Assembly (NCBI RefSeq): GCF_010389155.1
Contig: NC_057767.1
Location: 20,037,723-20,101,722, forward strand
DNA: 64,000 nt
Direction of reading: 5' to 3'
Source of the DNA: Erigeron canadensis
Taxonomy: Eukaryota; Streptophyta; Magnoliopsida; Asterales; Asteraceae
Shown: in pieces, positions 24,220 through 35,795 of the stretch
How positions within the stretch are numbered: the stretch's first letter is position 1
Layout: the number at the start of each line of letters is the position of its first letter
Made by a program: the position numbers and the translations under genes
The notes under the pieces: model-generated
What the model was told of the DNA's origin: nothing
The model's database searches: none
The model's input: only the letters and a program-made list of their open reading frames with translations

Positions 24220-26247
24220 CAGAAAGTCCAATTATCTTTGGTGAATCTGATCCTATCAACTTCAATAAAGATTCATCTGAAGATGCTTCCAGTCATCCTG
24301 ACTTGGAACCAGTGCAATTTGAAAAACCTTCCAGTAATACTTCATTTTATCCTTCAATAAGTTTCAAACTACCCTCTGAACTTGTTATTGGATCAGATGT
24401 TCGTACTACTCCTCCAGTATCAGATTCAATTGATTTTGAGCCAGTTATCCAAGAAATGCCGTTAAATGAAGAATTTCATGATGCAAATCGTGATCTTACA
24501 AATTCTGATGAAGATGCTGAAGTTGTCTAGCAAGATCCTACTCCAGAAAATCAATAGAATTCTTGCACTGATATTGTTGTAAGAAACAATCCTGGTCAAT
24601 ACTCTAAGTGGACAAAAGCTCACCCAATCAACCAAATTATCGGTGACTCCAATAGAGGGGTTCAGACCAGAAGTGCCTCTAGTGAACAATGTTTATATGT
24701 CGGCTTCTTATCACTGATGGAACCGAATTGAAGAAGATTGACGAGACAATGAATGACCCAAGCTAGGTGATAGCTATGCAAGAAGAGCTTCACTAGTTCG
24801 AACGAAATAAAGTTTGGAATCTGGTTCCTCCTCTAGTTGGCAAGAAAGAACCAATTGGAACCAGATGGGTCTTCAGGAATAAGGTTGACGAAGATGGTCA
24901 TGTGATCAGAAATAAGGCCAGATTGGTGGCACAAGGGTACGTCCAGACAGACCTTGACTTTGAAGAATCATTTGCACCAGTAGCGAGGTTAGAAGCCATC
25001 AGAATGTTTTTAGCCTTTGCTGCTCCTTATAAGTTCAAGGTCTACCAGATGGACATAAAAAGTGCATTTTTGAATGGAGAATTAGAAGAAGAAGTATTTG
25101 TCAAGCAACCACTAGGCTTCATTGATGAAAAGCATCCACATTGGGTGTATCGTCTGGACAAGGCACTGTATGGCCTCAAACAAGCCCCTCCAGCCTGGTA
25201 TGATACTCTGACCAAACACTTATCAGAAAATGGTTTCAAAAGAGGTGCAATTGACAATACCTTATTTATTCTTCATGAAAGAGGTAATCTTCTGTTGGTA
25301 CAAGTTTATGTTGATGATATTATTTTTGGTTCTACTGATGAATCTTTGTGCAAGAAATTTTCAAAAATCATGTCTTCAAAATTTGAAATGAGTTTAATGG
25401 GTGAATTAACATTTTTTCTTGGACTCCAGATTAAACAAACCACTGATAGTATTTTTATTAATCAAGAAAAATATGTTAGAGATATTTTAAGAAAATTAGA
25501 TATGAATTCTTCACCCTCAAAATCAACTCCTATTTCTGCACCTTTAACAATGGATTCAGACCCTGATGGGAAGCCAGTGAACACCACTGTCTATAGAGGC
25601 ATGATTGGTTCACTAATGTATTTAACTGCCAGTAGACCAGATATAATGTTTGCAACATGTCTTTGTGCCAGATATCAGTCTAACACAAAAGAATCTCATC
25701 TGGCGGCTGTAAAGCCATTCTGAAGTACCTTAAGGGTACTCCCAGTTTGGGTCTTTGGTATCCCAAAGGCTCGGGCTTAGATCTAATGGGTTATTCAAAT
25801 TCAGATCATGCAGGTTGTAAGATAGACAGGAAATCCACTACTGGTGGATGTCATTTCCTTGGTGGCAAACTGGTGAGCTGGACCAGTAAGAAGAAAACTT
25901 CAGTTTCTTTATCCACTGTTGAAGCAGAGTATGTGTCTACAGCCAGTTGTTGTGCTCAGATACTCTGGATGAAGCACCAGTTGCTTGATTATGGTATTAA
26001 GTATTCAAAGACTCCTATCTTTTGTGACAATACCAGTGCCATTGCTATCTCAAACAATCCAGTCATGCATTCCAAGACGAAACACATTGATGTCAGGTAT
26101 CATTTTATTCGCGATCATGTAATGAAGAATGATGTTGAAATCCACTTTATTCCCACTGATAAACAACTTGCTGACATTTTTACAAAACCTTTGGATGAGA
26201 AAACTTTTCAAAATCTTGTCAGTGAGTTGGGAATGTTGAACCCTTAA
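24220..26247 (+). pseudogene. Sirevirus B linker, reverse transcriptase and RNase H
   Basis: An acidic linker (to about 24780) is followed by copia [46 protein letters not shown] and the catalytic [10 protein letters not shown] (near 25310). RNase H carries SNSDHAGCK (the first Asp of the usual SDSDHAG is Asn), STVEAEY and FCDNTSAIAI, ending SELGMLNP at 26247. Stops occur near 24530 and 24796, and a one-base shift near 25715 separates RT from RNase H. The protein would copy the element RNA into DNA inside the particle. Confidence 0.9.
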
Positions 26248-26250
26248 TCT

Positions 26251-26371
26251 GGAACCTTGTTATGAACGCCTTTGTGACACTGGCAGGGTTCTTTTATTCC
26301 AGATTTATAAATCTATACCAGTAAAGCTATCGAACGCCTTTGTGATACTATCTTTGCACTGATAGATTTAT
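26251..26371 (+). ncRNA. Twin stem-loops 3' of pol, element B
   Basis: The first hairpin (26251-26291) pairs GAACCTTG with CAGGGTTC and presents GAACGCCTTTGTGACAC (26264-26280). The second (26307-26371) pairs ATAAATCTAT with ATAGATTTAT plus inner AGTAAAG/CTTTGCACT and presents GAACGCCTTTGTGATACT (26332-26349). They begin four bases after the pol stop. Stem sequences are unrelated to those in C, X and H; the presented motif is the same. Confidence 0.65.
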
Positions 26372-26379
26372 GGATCACC

Positions 26380-26960
26380 ATTCCAGGGGGAAAGACTCAG
26401 ACCACATTTTTTTATATATATATCTAAGTTTCAGGGGGAATTTATTAATTTATTTTCTCACTGGATAAATTTTTCTGAAAAATATTTCTAGTACCTTGTA
26501 AATGTGTCCCTCTCATTAATACTGGATAAGTTGATGTGCATGTTTGAAGTAACTTCTGTTTCTTTGTAAATGTGTCCCTCTCATTTGTTTATATTAGTTG
26601 ATGTGCGTGTTTGAGGATTACCAGAATGGTCAATCTGGGTACTTACTGTAGTGTCCCTCCAGTGTACCATTAATGCATGTTCTACTGGCCTAATCCACCA
26701 GTGAAACTGGAGTGTCAAGCCAACCTCCAGATGCATTAAAATGAGTCTGTGTGTGTCAAATCATTTCTTTTTAATATTTAAGGATAGTGCATGCCAACCT
26801 TACAAATCTTTCATCTGGACAATTACTGTTCAGCTTACGTAGCATGACACTTTCAATTTAAATGATGGTTTTTGTTACCTTGGGAAGACAAAAAGTGTTA
26901 GTGGGTATTTTTTTGTGGGCTGTCAACCGTCATACATTTATGTGTGATGGGAAACATTAA
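26380..26960 (+). other. Noncoding spacer after pol of B with two polypurine tracts
   Basis: Two polypurine tracts (CCAGGGGGAAAG near 26383-26394, TCAGGGGGAATT near 26431-26442) resemble the terminal tract before the 3' LTR. A duplicated segment containing TTTGTAAATGTGTCCCTCTC recurs at about 26496 and 26563. No coding region is seen. Confidence 0.6.
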
Positions 26961-27038
26961 ATGCGGATGTCAAAACCGATCAAAACTGTTTTGAACTTTT
27001 TCAGACTTACCGTTTTGAATTCCATTTTCTCTTTCCTC

Positions 27039-27046
27039 TATAAATA
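27039..27046 (+). promoter_or_regulatory. TATA box of the accessory gene in B
   Basis: TATAAATA followed by a pyrimidine-rich, T/C-biased leader and an ATG 160 bases downstream (27207), the layout of a plant class II promoter. The region is about 780 bp after pol and far from either LTR. A similar segment, with the box and an upstream ATGCGGA block, survives in Y (4542-4622). Confidence 0.55.
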
Positions 27047-27206
27047 TTCGCATTTACCTTCACTTTCAGATTCATCTCAAAAAATCATTTACTCCCATAT
27101 CTTCAAATTCCTTCATTTATTTCCTTCTTCATTTACTCTCCAATCATCATCATCATCTCTTTTATTAAATTTTTCTGCTTTCACTTTCATTTTCATAATA
27201 TCTAAA

Positions 27207-30200
27207 ATGGCTCCTAAACCATCTCCTAAAAATCTTCTTGTTGCAAACTATAATCCTTCCGATAATGTCAAGAAGGCATCTCATATATCTCTTTCTGCTT
27301 ATGCCATCCGCATAAATATGAATAACTGGATGGCAAAACTCTCAACAAATCACACCGCCACTTTTATCATTGGAAGGTTGAACACCTTCTTCTTGAGTAG
27401 TCCTCTCTATGGTGCCCTAACTCTAAATCCGGGCAAAATGTATCATGAATATCTCTGTGAATTCTGGTATACTTCTGTGTATGTGGAGAGTGATGAATCC
27501 ATCTACTACACCTTAAAGCAAGGCACCAAACACTTCACCATTACTGTTGATTCCCTCAGAGATGCTCTGAGGATGAATTATTTTGATGAGAATGAAATGC
27601 CCATTGAGATTCCATCTGGAATCAATACCAGGGAGGTGTGCAGGCTGATGGGGCACACAGAAATAGTGGACGAGAATGGTCAGCTGCTCAGGAAGGGCAC
27701 TGTATATATGAGCAGGTTGACAGACTCATGGAGGTATTTCTTCACTCATTTTGTTGAGTGTTTGGGTGGCAGTTCTGGAGGTCTGGATCAGATTAACCAG
27801 ACACAGCTCCAGATTGCTTACTGCCTATGGAATGGATACAGGGTGGACTTTGCCCAGATTTTCTTTAATGATCTGGTGGACAGACTGAGGGTCAAAAGTA
27901 GGAAGGCCTTCATTCCTTACATTCGATATCCGTCCATCATATTCAAGAGGGCCCTGAAGAATGAGTACAATGTAAATACAACTCATTTTTCAATGTGTGA
28001 ATATCTGAGGGACCTCAACCAGTTGACCTCATCATCTACTGAGGTCGACATTCCATCGGTGATGCTCTATCAGTTCGGAATTCAAGAAGATGCAATTGCA
28101 TCATCACCTGATGAGGAGGTTGTTGGTGAGCCTCATAATAATGAAGAAATTATTGATGAAGTGAATGTTGAAAGGGTACAACCTATTTCCCAGATCGCCC
28201 CAGATCTTCAGCAGCCTGGTGTGAATATTGTTGAAATTCCACCTAACCCCACCAGGCCAAGGAATAGAACTCGTTGTCTAAGGAGAGACGGAGTTCTGGT
28301 ATCAACCCTTCCAGAATCTACTCTTCAAGATTCTAGAGAAATGGGTCAGGAGACTGCCCTAGTAACCACTTCCCCAGTACAAGTAGAAGGAAGTGGTGAA
28401 GAAGAAAGAGGATCTGGATCACCTCTTGTCATTCCAGTGGCAACTGCTGAAAGTGGGGACATCATGGCTGCCAATGGGTCCCTGATTGTTGAAGAAGTGG
28501 AAGATGAACAAGTTAGGCAGGTTGAAGGAGAGAATCTGGAGCAGATGGCTCAGATTGATTTAAATGTTGGAGTGGAGAATGTACAAGTAGAGGACTAGGC
28601 AGGTGGAACCGGCCCAGATTGGGATATGGTTGACTCTCCACTGTCTAAGGATAATGATTTTGATGTGAATATGAGTTTTCTGGGAAAAGAAGAAATTGAT
28701 CGCACCATCCACTCTGTTTCCCAGTCAATTCTATCTGATATGCCTCCTCCACCCCCCAGAAAATACACCAACAACCCTTCCAGAACAAACAACAACAATT
28801 CTTGAATCACCCTCTGCACCAGAAAATCAACATTCTGAACCACTGGCAGTCACCCAACAAACTGAAAATATCACAAGGGTGTTGCCAGTATCATCAATCA
28901 CCAGAATCACCAATCCTTCCAGTGATCTCTCCTGTTCTTCTTCAACCGAGGTCCAAGGCCATTTTGATAAGGTGGCGGACCTGGAGAGATCACTTCAGGC
29001 TTCTTCTTAAGTTATTTCTGACTTCAAATCTATATTTCCAATAATCTTAAGTCAGAAATGAACATTTTTGCTGGTAATGAGAAGATAGTCTTTAAGAAGC
29101 TGGATGAACTTGTCTTGGAAACAAATAGAAATTCTGAATTAGTACAAGTTGCAGTCCAGGAAATCAAGGAGGACGTGGTAAGAAGTGTTCAGACTGCCAT
29201 TCAAACATAAGTTGCTCAACCTCTGGCAAGTCTGACTGGTGATGTTTAGAATTTGACCACCAGAATAAGCTCTCTGGAGAGCAGGCCAACCCTAGAGAAA
29301 AACTCAGTGGTCAGCACCCTCAGTGATGAAGTTGTTAGGAGGTTCAGAGGAAATATGTTGAAAGAAATCACTGAGGAGGTGTCTGAAACTCTCCTTAGAA
29401 ATCTCCGAGATGGGTTGTTGCCTGAAGTTATGAAGATGATTGACGCCCAGTTGCCTCGCCACTTTCCTCAGGATCTTGAGATAATCAAAAAGGAAGTGAT
29501 GCAGTTGAGGAAAACTGTAAACAACATTGCTCCAGTGTCTGGTCGAACATTTGACTCTACTGACAAACATACACTGGAGGCTGGAAGATGATAGAAGTCT
29601 GGAAGAAGGTTATTGGTGAAGATGTCACTAGTACTGAAGCCAGTGGACAAATTAAGGAAGAGGCTGCTGGTACTGATGCCAGTGAGCCAGTTTTTGAGGA
29701 GTTCCCAGATATCACTACGACAATGAAAAGTATCAAAAGAAAGAAAGTGGTATCTGGGGAACCAACGAATGAAGCAGAAGAGTATGTGTCTGTTGATGAG
29801 GCCAAGGCAAAGAGACTAGAGCAAGAGTGCATCTTAATTGAAATCTTCAAGAAAAACCTAAAAGATGACTTGATTGCTTACCAGTTGGATATGGCCAGGC
29901 ATGAGACTCTGGAATCTTACAACGCTGGTAGGTTGGGCATACAAATTGAAGTTTACAAGAAAATGAAGGATGATCCTAGGCTGAAGAAGTGTCTGGATGC
30001 CTTGGATGATGTCTATATTCAATCCTTGTATGCTCAGGATGAACAAGTATATGATTCTGAAATTTATGGGGTGAGCATACTGGATCTTATTGCCCAGAGA
30101 AGAGAAGAACTGAAAAATCTCCAGCAACAAGTAAGGAGTAATGCAACTGCTCTGGAGCATGAATATAGAAAGAAAGTCAAGGGTTTACCCAAGGCACCAG

Positions 30201-30736
30201 TTAGGAAAACCAAAGCTGCCAGAGATGCAGATCTCAGCACCTTCATTCCCTTGAACACAACTGAAAGGATCAATAAAGAAAAATTTCAACAAGTTGCTGA
30301 ACAGAGAAAGGTGTCCTGGGAAGTGGATGAAATGGTGAAAAGGGCTCAGACAAAGGAAAAGTATGAACATTTGTCACAATTTAGAGCTGATGTCCGATCA
30401 ATACTGGGTGCTGAGATCCATCTGGCAGAAAATCATGATAACTTCTCTAAGTTCCATGTCAAACTCTTCAGAGAAGGGAACTTTACTGATGAAAGAAAAG
30501 ACACCTCAATCGGGGCTTTTGGGTGGTCAGAGTTAAGAGAGATTGGGCTTTCATTCAGGGGTAAAGATGTCTCCCAAGATGTGAAATACTTTATGAAGAG
30601 GATTGGCAAGGAATGGATGAGAAAGGAGTTGATGGAGATGGAGTTGGGCTTAAGGACTTCTCTTACTTCGTCTTCATCTCCAGGTGTAAAGAGGAAGGCC
30701 ACTGAAGAGCCAGCTGGGCATGCTGAAAAGAAATAG
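27207..30736 (+). pseudogene. Accessory (envelope-position) gene of Sirevirus B, broken
   Basis: The frame is open from 26961, but the first 82 codons look untranslated; MAPKPSPKN at 27207 lies 160 bases after the TATA box. An N-terminal domain of about 250 residues (FFLSSPLYGALTLNPGKMYH, EFWYTSVYVE, HFTITVDSLRDALRM, WRYFFTHFVECLGG, AFIPYIRYPSIIFKRAL) resembles a domain seen in many plant retroelement ORFs after pol. An acidic, Pro/Ser-rich middle and a coiled-coil C-terminal part follow (EEYVSVDEAKAKRLEQE; RREELKNLQQQVRSNA), ending HAEKK at 30736. A stop at 28598 and shifts near 28760, 29010-29250 and 29590 split it. I see no signal peptide or membrane segment, so it is envelope-like by position only. 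Function unknown. Confidence 0.65.
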
Positions 30737-31015
30737 GCCTGACTCTAATATTGTACTTGTATTTATTTTAATGTTGATAAAATTGTAACTTTCCTCCCGT
30801 TGATGTCTGTAAATATAAGTTGCAATTCCTATTTTTTTTACAAGTACTTATCCAGATTAAGTCTAGAAATTAAAATGTAAAAACTGGGAACACTGATGAT
30901 CTATAAAGTGGCTATCCAGAAATTTAAATTAGACTTAGTCAAATAATTCAAGGATTCTTTAAGCACAAACTTGTATAGATAAAAGCTTGAAAATCCTTGC
31001 ATAATATCTAAACAA
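30737..31015 (+). other. 3' untranslated region of the accessory gene
   Basis: AT-rich sequence between the accessory stop and the polypurine tract. No other feature is seen. Confidence 0.5.
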
Positions 31016-31027
31016 ATAGGGGGAATT
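31016..31027 (+). promoter_or_regulatory. Polypurine tract of Sirevirus B
   Basis: ATAGGGGGAATT directly before the 3' LTR. It primes plus-strand DNA synthesis. Confidence 0.85.
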
Positions 31028-32011
31028 TGTTAGGTCCAAATTTACTGGACTCGCTCCAAACGTAACTACTGGAGCCCTCTGAAGATTTGTCCAGAAATTA
31101 TGTGAAGACCAGTGAACAACTTACTTGTATAGAAATCTGGATTCCACCAGATTTGTTCACTGGACTTCACTCCAGTCAAGATCTTTCCACTGAAGAACAT
31201 TCTCGCTGAAGTCGAAGACTGAAGTCTGAAGAAAGAAGTCTGACAAATAGCGGAGTTCACTGGAAGACTTACCAGATCTCCTGACTGGAGTCCTTGTCAG
31301 TGTTCTAGACCTTACAAGTCTAAACACTGATTACGAGGAATTGACTTTATGCCTTTAAATGCCTTTAACCAGACAATCCATTTGTCTTTTGTTAGAAGCC
31401 TTACACGCATGTAAAGGTGGTTAGTTAATTAGAAGACAAGTCACTATCATGTGACTTTATTCTTGTACTTTAATCAATGGTTTTAAGGAATTAATGTAAT
31501 TTCATTAAATGCATGTAACCATATTTGTACGGCAAAAAGAATATTATATTTATTCTTTTTGCCTATAAATACCAAGTCACTTCCTCGTCCAAATTACATA
31601 CTTTTGCAATTTGGTGTCTTTGCTCAAATACTCTCGATCTAAACAGTCATACTTCACAACTTTAAGTATTTCGATCAAAGAGTTTATTTAGCAAAGATTA
31701 GATCACTTGTAATTCATAGGTTGTTTAGATACTTACTTTGTAATATCTTGTTCCGCAACAACCTTGTATTTTATTTAACATCAATAAATAAAATACACTT
31801 GAAAATTACATTGTGTCTCACCATTTACTTATTTGCTTATCTTTATATTGCTTAAGTACGTATTACGTTATATATATTCTTGCATTTATATTTATTGTAA
31901 TACTAGTCCAATCTAGTGCTTACTTGACGTTTTCATACTAGTCATCTCTAGTGATTACTTGACTTGTTATTCTACACTTGTGGGTTAAACCATCGAGTGA
32001 GGGACTTCACA
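31028..32011 (+). repeat. 3' LTR of Sirevirus B
   Basis: 984 bp, TGTTAGGTCC to GACTTCACA. A TATAAATA box at 31564-31571 marks the LTR promoter. The last 222 bp match the truncated 5' LTR. The Z LTR (58841-59756) is a divergent relative. Confidence 0.9.
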
Positions 32012-32416
32012 AGGAAGCCTTAGGTTTCTTCAGTAATCATCAAGATTGAACTCAAATTCATAAGTTCTATCACTAGAGTGCAACTGATACTGAAAGTAGC
32101 CTTGGCGACGAAGTTCTAGTGATTTAGCTTTGGCTTTCGCTCTTGAAGTTGATGGATCTTGAGGTTGAAAAAATGTTATGGATCTCCACATATCATAAAG
32201 ATAGACTTCAGCTAAGTCTCGTTCAACAGTGAGTGCAAATGTAAGTGGATGATTTTGAAATATTCTTGAAACGATTGAAAAGCCAGGAGCATTGAAAGGA
32301 TCAAACAGTGCTCTATTGTTTCTCATGTTACTTGTGTTTCTAGCAATGAGAATTTCTTCAATCGATTCATTTAGAGCAATTTCTTCATCATGTTCAACTT
32401 GATCTTGGTGTTCCAT
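32012..32416 (-). pseudogene. Accessory ORF of element H, N-terminal part
   Basis: Starts MEHQDQVEHDEEIAL at 32416 and is open to a TGA at 32030; the next codons (NLRLP) continue to the B insertion at 32012. The segment FSIVSRIFQNHPLTFALTVE, then VYLYDMWRSITFF, then YEFEFNLDDY has the spacing of the B accessory domain (SSPLYGALTLNPGK, YLCEFWYTSVYVE, HFTITVDSLRDALRM). I therefore read it as the same domain in a divergent copy. The rest was separated by B and is not in the window. Function unknown. Confidence 0.5.
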
Positions 32417-32615
32417 TATCTGTTATTTTTTTGATTTTAAGATAGAAAATAGTTTAACGCACATATAAAGCAATGTTTGAATAGCAAATAACAAGTTTCA
32501 TACAAGTGATTTATATAAAATACAAAGAGGTTCGCAAAGGTGATCAACTCAGTATATTCCAAATAAATAACTTGATATGATAAAATAAACACAGAATAGT
32601 TAGATACATATTTCC

Positions 32616-32798
32616 ATATATAAACATAGTAAGGAAGTACACAAAGGCGTTCAATTCCTCATATTTTTATATATTTTCATATGTATATAACTTTGAAAAT
32701 AAAGTAGAATCATATAAGTACACGATATTTGAGAATATCAAGGAAGTACACAAAAGCATTTAATTCCTCGTATTTCAAATATATTGCAATTATATGAC
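32616..32798 (-). ncRNA. Twin stem-loops upstream of the H accessory ORF
   Basis: Two hairpins on the sense (minus) strand. One (32616-32675) pairs ATATATAA with TTATATAT and AGGAA with TTCCT around the complement of GAACGCCTTTGTGTACT (32636-32652). The other (about 32711-32798) pairs ATATTTGA with TCAAATAT around a decayed copy (32745-32761, AAAGCATTT for AAGGCGTTC). They lie 200-380 bases before the accessory start. Confidence 0.6.
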
Positions 32799-32819
32799 AA
32801 TACAAAGCACTTTGTCACA

Positions 32820-33245
32820 CCACAAAAAAAATTTAAGAAAATGGTTTTTGGAAAAAAAAAATTTCTAAGAATGGGAAGCCAGGATGATCTTGATGAGATC
32901 GTCCTGAGGTTAAACTCAGGTTTAGAAAATAAAACGATTTTGTATACAAGTTAAGAAAGCTAGAATGATCTTGCTGAGATCGTCTTGAGGTGGAACTTAG
33001 CTTAAGAAAAACAAGACGACTTTGGTGAAGATCGTCTTAATTTTTGTTGAAAAGTTTAAGTATGGAAATGAAAATGGGAAGATCTTGTTTAAGATCATCT
33101 CAAGATTTGATAACTTGAAACATTTTGAAGTGAAGTAAAGAATTTGAGACGAACTAGTCAAGATCGTCTTGGAAATTAGGTGAAAAAACACTTCACTTCT
33201 TATTTGAAAAAAATTTTTCTAACGCTTTGAAATATAAAGTGAAAT
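32820..33245 (-). promoter_or_regulatory. H inter-ORF region with GATCGT boxes (left of C)
   Basis: Repeated near-palindromes of GATCTTG-n-GATCGTCTTG type (about 32890-32915, 32965-32990, 33012-33036, 33080-33105, 33148-33170). It is continuous with 42180-42700 before the C insertion. A second leader-like segment thus precedes the accessory ORF. Confidence 0.55.
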
Positions 33246-33586
33246 TGTTAGAAATCCAAAAATAGTGATAAATTGTAATTAAGATCGTGGACTTACTTGT
33301 TGTTAAATCATAGATATATGATAACTAAGGATGATGAGCTAAATATAAAGTTTAGCATGTGTAAGGACTTATAATATAAATACTCCTCATTCCTTAGGCA
33401 TCACATATATACATGTACATATAACTATTTCAGTAACAACCCTCATAATTTTCTTACACCTCAGTCCGTCTCAAAACACACACACACATACTCTCTCTCG
33501 ATACACACACTAAACACACCAAGAACACATACACTTACATCCGCCATTGTTGAGATCGAATCTACAGCAGAAATCGTGTTATTACA
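33246..33586 (+). repeat. 5' LTR of Sirevirus C
   Basis: TGTTAGAAATCC to GTTATTACA, 341 bp, with TATAAATA at 33375-33382. Confidence 0.95.
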
Positions 33587-33588
33587 CG

Positions 33589-33600
33589 TGGTATCAGAGC
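33589..33600 (+). promoter_or_regulatory. Primer binding site of Sirevirus C
   Basis: TGGTATCAGAGC two bases after the LTR; complement of initiator tRNA-Met. Confidence 0.95.
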
Positions 33601-34748
33601 CAATCATCACTTTGATATCGATCCATAACTGATTTTTGATCTCAATTTCATCAAAATCAATAAAACCGTTTTTTATACCATCCCCTGTTTCATCATTTTT
33701 CAATATTTAAATCACATAAAATCATCAATTTTTGTTCAAATTTAGATTCCTTATAGCTTAAAACATAATCCTGTTAAGTTTCCAGTTCCAATTCGATCTA
33801 ACTCTCGAGATTGAATTTGTGGATTTTGGCGCTCAAATTTTGGATTTTGATTCTGTTGTGTTTTTAGCTGAATTTTGTTTAAGGATTTGTTGCGGACGTG
33901 ACAACAAACGTTTTGCAAGTAATTTCACGTTCTAACTCCAAGTAATTTTTAAAAAAATTGAAGTTTTAAAAGTCATCAATGGAGTTTTTGAAAACTGATG
34001 TGTTGAAGAAGATGATCTCAGGACGATTCTCACTAGGACGATCTTCTGCATATCGTCTCAGTGCTTGAATTTTCATTCGTTCATACACTGTGTGTTGTGG
34101 CTTGTAGGACGATCTTCACAAGATCGTTCTAGCAAGTGGTTGTGGTGTGAAGCATTGATTGTGGCTAACTAATCCGTAAGGATCGGTTTCGGTCAATTCG
34201 AAGTGGTTTACTTAGAAAATTAAGGCAGAAAACTAAGACGATCTTGCCAAGATCGTCTCAGTTACCTGACTCTAGGACGATCTTGCCCAAGATCGTCTCA
34301 GTGTCTGTTAAAAGTTGGTGTGTTTTGGTTGTTTAATTGAAGTTGTTGTGATTGGGAATCACACACTTCCTGGGTAACTGATCATTCGTGATTGGTTTTG
34401 CTCAAATTCATTCCTTCCAAAGTCATACCGAAACTCTGTCAAATTTTTCAGAAGTTACTTAGAAAATTTCTCAGTAACCCAAGACGATCTTCATCTCAAG
34501 ACCGTCTCATTTTCCTTTTAAAATTCTAAGACGATCTTAAACAAGATCGTTTCATTTCCAAGTCTTTCATTTCTCAATTTTTCATTTTCAATTCCTTTAA
34601 TCATTCAATCGTCTTGCCTTTGTTCTCAAATCTAGAACGATCTTCCAGAAATGATCTTCACCTAGAACGATCTTCATCAAGATCGTTTCACTTCCTAAGT
34701 TTTTTTAAAAAAACTCTCATTTCAAGTTTCAAAACAAATCTCTTTCAA
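33601..34748 (+). promoter_or_regulatory. Leader of Sirevirus C with palindromic GATCGT boxes
   Basis: Palindromes of AGACGATCTT-n-AAGATCGTCT type at about 34035-34059, 34106-34130, 34234-34259, 34274-34300, 34483-34509, 34527-34553 and 34662-34688. Compared with A, the stem has G-C where A has A-T at the second position of each arm, changed on both sides. Confidence 0.75.
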
Positions 34749-35795
34749 ATGGCTTCTCGTGAACCATTGGCATTAGGTTCCGATACAAGACCTCCGGTTC
34801 TCTACCGTGGTTCTTATGGACTATGGAAGAAAAAATTCATGGACTATGTGGAATGTCAACTGAATGGTCACCTACTTACAGATTCTATTCTTAATGGACT
34901 TGCAGTTCATTGCCATCCCACTACCGGTGCAATACTCACTCTTGATCTTTTGAATGCTGAACAAAAAGATCGAACAGCTGCAGATAACAGAGCTAGATCA
35001 TGCTTATACAAAGCACTACCAGATGAAATCTATGGTTCTGTTGATTCTTATGATACAGCCAAGGAGATATGGGATGAGGTGGAAAGACAAATGGAAGGAT
35101 CTGACCTGACTTCAACAATAAGATTGACAAATGTGTTGACTGAGTTTGACAACTTCAGCAAATTGCCAAATGAATCTCTAGAGGCTATCTACTGTAGATT
35201 CTGCAATGTCATAAATGAACTTAGGAAGAACAATGTCAAGAAATCAGAGATTGAGTTAAACATCAAATTCATCAAAGCTCTTGGTCCCGAATGTGAAGAT
35301 TATGGAACACAGATTAAGCAACATCAAAATCTGGCTAAGTTCACCATCCATAATCTTCATGAATCCTTCAAACTCAATGAACATCAAGTTCTAAACAAAG
35401 CTTCATCAAACAAAATGCCAGAAGTTGTATCTTCTGATCCTTTGGCATTGATTGTTGAAAAGAAGGTTTCTGAAGCTCTTAAAAGGCAAATGGTGGTTGT
35501 TTCTTCATCTGATGAGGAGGGAGATGATATGATGGCTACAAGAGATGGTGTCTCAGATGAACTATATCAAGCTCTTCCCGCGGTAACTAAGCATTTCAAG
35601 AAAAAGTTCTACAAAGCGAGGCCTACAAATAACAATCTACGCACTTCTTCAACAAGTGCATTTCCCAAGAAGGAACATTATCATTCCAAGAATTATGAAC
35701 AAGGTGAATCAGCTGGATCAAAGCATGTTGAAAAGAAAGAAGGCTATGATGTATCCAATGACGAACTTGCACATAGTTTAGTTTTGATATGGTAG
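34749..35795 (+). pseudogene. Sirevirus C Gag, zinc knuckle deleted
   Basis: MASREPLALGSD at 34749 is the homologue of the A start; the open frame extends upstream to 34614, but that is leader. The Gag domain is intact (YGLWKKKFMDYV; LPDEIYGSVDSYDTAKEIW; LNIKFIKALGPE). After KKEHYHSKNYEQGE and HVEKKEG (about 35740) it passes abruptly into unrelated codons and stops at 35795. The zinc knuckle, acidic region, coiled coil and protease present in A and B are absent. The deletion lies within the element, since the integrase follows at once. Confidence 0.9.

Larger units (their letters stand above)
20160..32011 (+). mobile_element. Sirevirus B with accessory gene (5' LTR truncated)
   Basis: About 11.9 kb. 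Order: last 222 bp of the 5' LTR, primer site, gag, protease, integrase, RT/RNase H, paired stem-loops, accessory gene with its own TATA box, polypurine tract, full 3' LTR. The first about 760 bp of the 5' LTR are missing where X abuts. Its position inside the accessory frame of H shows that B inserted into H. All frames are broken, so the copy is dead. Confidence 0.9.

Noticed and set aside
26961..27206. Upstream start for the accessory gene of B
   Set aside because: The TATA box lies inside this stretch and the composition is leader-like; the ATG at 27207 fits better.
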